This document shows, piece by piece, positions 6,771-8,343 of a stretch of 8,343 nucleotides of DNA; positions within the stretch are counted from its first letter, which is position 1; every line of letters begins with the position of its first letter. A model generated the notes under the pieces. The model was not told the origin of the DNA. It saw nothing but the letters and a program-made list of their open reading frames with translations, and ran no database searches. This DNA is from an uncultured Methylobacter sp. GTDB lineage: Bacteria > Pseudomonadota > Gammaproteobacteria > Methylococcales > Methylomonadaceae. The position numbers were made by a program, and so were the translations under genes. The stretch spans positions 1 to 8,343 of the forward strand of contig CAIKYI010000656.1 in the NCBI GenBank assembly GCA_903831545.1. Reading direction: 5' to 3'.

Positions 6771-7315
6771 TTAAACCCATGAAGCATGGATCTGGCCAGA
6801 TTTTCCTTGTGTATATAGCTTTCAACGGCTACACCTAGAATATGTGCGGCCACCAGAACCAAGCTGAAGTTGGCGAAAAACTCATGTACTTCTTCCCAAA
6901 TTTCTTCGTTTGCAGCACCTATGCCCGCCAACGGTCCTGCCGCCTGGTCCGCACCGTATACAGCAAACCCGGTAATAACCGTCGCAAATAAACTGACCAG
7001 CAATAATATAATCATGGCCGCACCTGCCGGGTTGTGGCCCAGGTAACGTTGGGTTTGTAGTGTGATCAGGTCTTTAAGATAAACGATTGACTTAATCGGA
7101 CTGCATACAAAGTTAGAGAATCGGGCGTAGTCATTGCCGACGAATCCCCAGATTATTCTGAAGATCAATAGGCCGGTCACCAGATATCCAGCCCAAACGT
7201 GAACCGTCAACAGCTCGTCTTCGGTCAGATAAGCGATTAAAAAACCGGCAACCAATAGCCAGTGAAAAATTCTAAGCGGGAGATCCCATACTTTAACCAA
7301 TAGAGGCGTTTCCAT
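6761..7315 (-). CDS. Cytochrome b561-type membrane protein (b-haem electron carrier)
   Basis: This 184-residue protein has four hydrophobic helices (about 16-31, 38-59, 99-121 and 146-166) and the signature of the bacterial cytochrome b561 / Ni-Fe-hydrogenase b-subunit family: VWDLPLRIFHW at 9-19, VHVWAGY at 38-44, FRIIWGFVGNDYARFSNF from 52, LGHNPAGAAMI from 92 and HEFFANFSLVLVAAHILGV from 144. Candidate haem ligands are H18, H39, H144 and H158; H94 and H169 are also typical of this family. Such proteins move electrons between quinol and a periplasmic partner such as a c-type cytochrome, but no partner gene is visible. An AGGAG (7323-7327 on the opposite strand) sits seven bases before the ATG. 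It is transcribed toward the chemoreceptor gene and may follow the efflux gene upstream, 81 bases away. A link with nitrate respiration is only suggested by proximity. Confidence 0.88.
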   Translation of the reverse strand: METPLLVKVWDLPLRIFHWLLVAGFLIAYLTEDELLTVHVWAGYLVTGLLIFRIIWGFVGNDYARFSNFVCSPIKSIVYLKDLITLQTQRYLGHNPAGAAMIILLLVSLFATVITGFAVYGADQAAGPLAGIGAANEEIWEEVHEFFANFSLVLVAAHILGVAVESYIHKENLARSMLHGFKKK

Positions 7316-7396
7316 TTTTGTACTCCTGAATTTTTAAGTGCGAGCAGATGAGGGGGAAGAAAATAAAAGTTTAATAGAGCTTATCATGACCGGCGA

Positions 7397-8343
7397 TTAG
7401 TTAACATTATTTACGATGGGCTCGGTTTGCCAACCACCCCCCAGCGCTTTATATAAGGCAATCCGGTTGCTGGAAAGCTGGGCTACGCTGGCAACCAATA
7501 AACTTTGCGTTTGATACAGCGCTTTTTGACTTTCCAGCACCTCCAGAAACGCCGTTAAACCTTTCTGATAACGCTCTGTTGCCAGTTGCACAGCGGTTTG
7601 ATTGGCGGTCACCGCTTGTGTTAGCGCTGTATGTCGGTTTTGTTCTTGACTGCTTGCGATTAACGCATCTTCGACTTCCTGAAATGCCGATAATACAGTG
7701 ATTTTATAACTCAGAAAGGCTTGTTCAAACTGGGTCTTTTTGCTGTTGATATTCGCGTTTAGTTTTCCCCAGTTAAAAATCGGCATGGTTAAAGATGCGG
7801 CTGACGACCAGGATTTGCCGAGCGGGGTAAAGTCGGTGATCTTGCTATTTTGCAAGCCGATGAAAGCGGCCAGATTGATTTTTGGGTACAGCTCTGCGGT
7901 TGCAATGCCCACTGAGGCATTGGAAACCGCCAGTCGGCGCTCAGCGAGACGAATATCGGGTCTGCGTTTTAATAATTCTGAGGGCAGGTTGCTTGTCATC
8001 GGTGTTGAAACGGTTGGGATAAGTCCCGTCTGAGTCAGTTGTGGGACCAGCGCGCCGGGTTCTTTGCCGAGCAACACACTCAATGCATGCATCGATTGCT
8101 TGATGATTTTTTCATAGTTGGGCAACTGGGCTTCGGTTGTGGCAATTTGAGCCTGAGCCTGCGTTACTTCCAGCATGCTGGCAAGTCCTGATTGTTGGCG
8201 GATTTGCGTTAATGCAAGTGTGTCCTGCTGAGCGAGTAAATCTTGCCGGCTTATGGTCAGCAGTTGTTGATTGGCACGCAGCTCAATGTAGTTGCGTGCT
8301 ACATCGCCCAGCAAGGTTATCAGTACGTCACGACTATTTTCAA
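7397..8343 (-). CDS. NodT-family efflux outer-membrane lipoprotein, C-terminal part (partial)
   Basis: The frame remains open to the right edge of the window, so the N-terminus, with its expected lipoprotein signal, is missing; about 315 residues are present. These TolC-like channels form the outer-membrane exit duct of tripartite RND or similar exporters. Family landmarks are clear: GDVARNYIELRANQQLL, ALTQIRQQSGLASMLEVTQAQAQIA, LPSELLKRRPDIRLAERRLAVSNASVGIATAELYPKINL, the PIFNWGKLNANI segment before the second coiled hairpin, and AFQEVEDAL. This is the usual repeated OEP domain arrangement: the end of the first repeat followed by the complete second repeat. A TTG at 8314 could be mistaken for a start, but family sequence (ENSRDVLITLL) continues upstream of it. 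The partner pump genes must lie beyond the window, so the substrate cannot be told. No obvious terminator follows the stop. Confidence 0.93.
   Translation of the reverse strand, partial: ENSRDVLITLLGDVARNYIELRANQQLLTISRQDLLAQQDTLALTQIRQQSGLASMLEVTQAQAQIATTEAQLPNYEKIIKQSMHALSVLLGKEPGALVPQLTQTGLIPTVSTPMTSNLPSELLKRRPDIRLAERRLAVSNASVGIATAELYPKINLAAFIGLQNSKITDFTPLGKSWSSAASLTMPIFNWGKLNANINSKKTQFEQAFLSYKITVLSAFQEVEDALIASSQEQNRHTALTQAVTANQTAVQLATERYQKGLTAFLEVLESQKALYQTQSLLVASVAQLSSNRIALYKALGGGWQTEPIVNNVN

Overview
The window carries the distal part of a respiratory nitrate reductase operon and its flanks, from a Gram-negative bacterium that is most likely a gammaproteobacterium. The NarH, NarJ and NarI proteins closely resemble the enterobacterial NarGHJI type, there is a NodT-type outer-membrane efflux lipoprotein, and base composition looks moderate. 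A GTCAT/CCGG-rich REP-like repeat sits between narH and narJ. Its general look recalls intergenic repeats of some gammaproteobacteria, possibly methanotrophs, but genus-level placement is only a guess.

Layout, left to right. Positions 1-103 are the last codons of narG, whose stop overlaps the narH start by one base. narH (103-1689) is complete. It is followed by an unusual 278-base gap before narJ; these genes normally abut. The gap begins with a good ribosome-binding site and an ATG opening a short reading frame whose first residues resemble the NarJ N-terminus. It then holds a roughly 138-bp element bounded by imperfect inverted repeats, and it ends at the intact narJ (1968-2678). narI (2691-3368, GTG start) follows. 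All of this reads rightward.

Still on the + strand come a single-domain hemerythrin-like protein (3438-3983) and a large methyl-accepting chemotaxis protein (4062-6677). The receptor has an N-terminal region that looks like a NIT (nitrate/nitrite-sensing) domain, five HAMP-like units at a regular spacing of about 45 residues, a canonical signalling hairpin and a C-terminal WEEF tail like a CheR/CheB tether. A small hairpin with a T-rich tail (6743-6770) probably ends this transcript.

On the - strand, converging on it, are a four-helix cytochrome b561-type membrane protein (6761-7315) and, upstream of that gene, the C-terminal part of a NodT-family outer-membrane efflux lipoprotein (7397-8343), cut by the window edge.

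Working model (inference): nitrate is reduced at the membrane by NarGHI, matured by NarJ. The hemerythrin handles or senses O2 or NO near the enzyme, and the NIT chemoreceptor steers swimming cells toward nitrate, so respiration and taxis to the same electron acceptor are encoded side by side. The cytochrome b561 may be another quinol-linked electron carrier. The efflux gene is probably unrelated.
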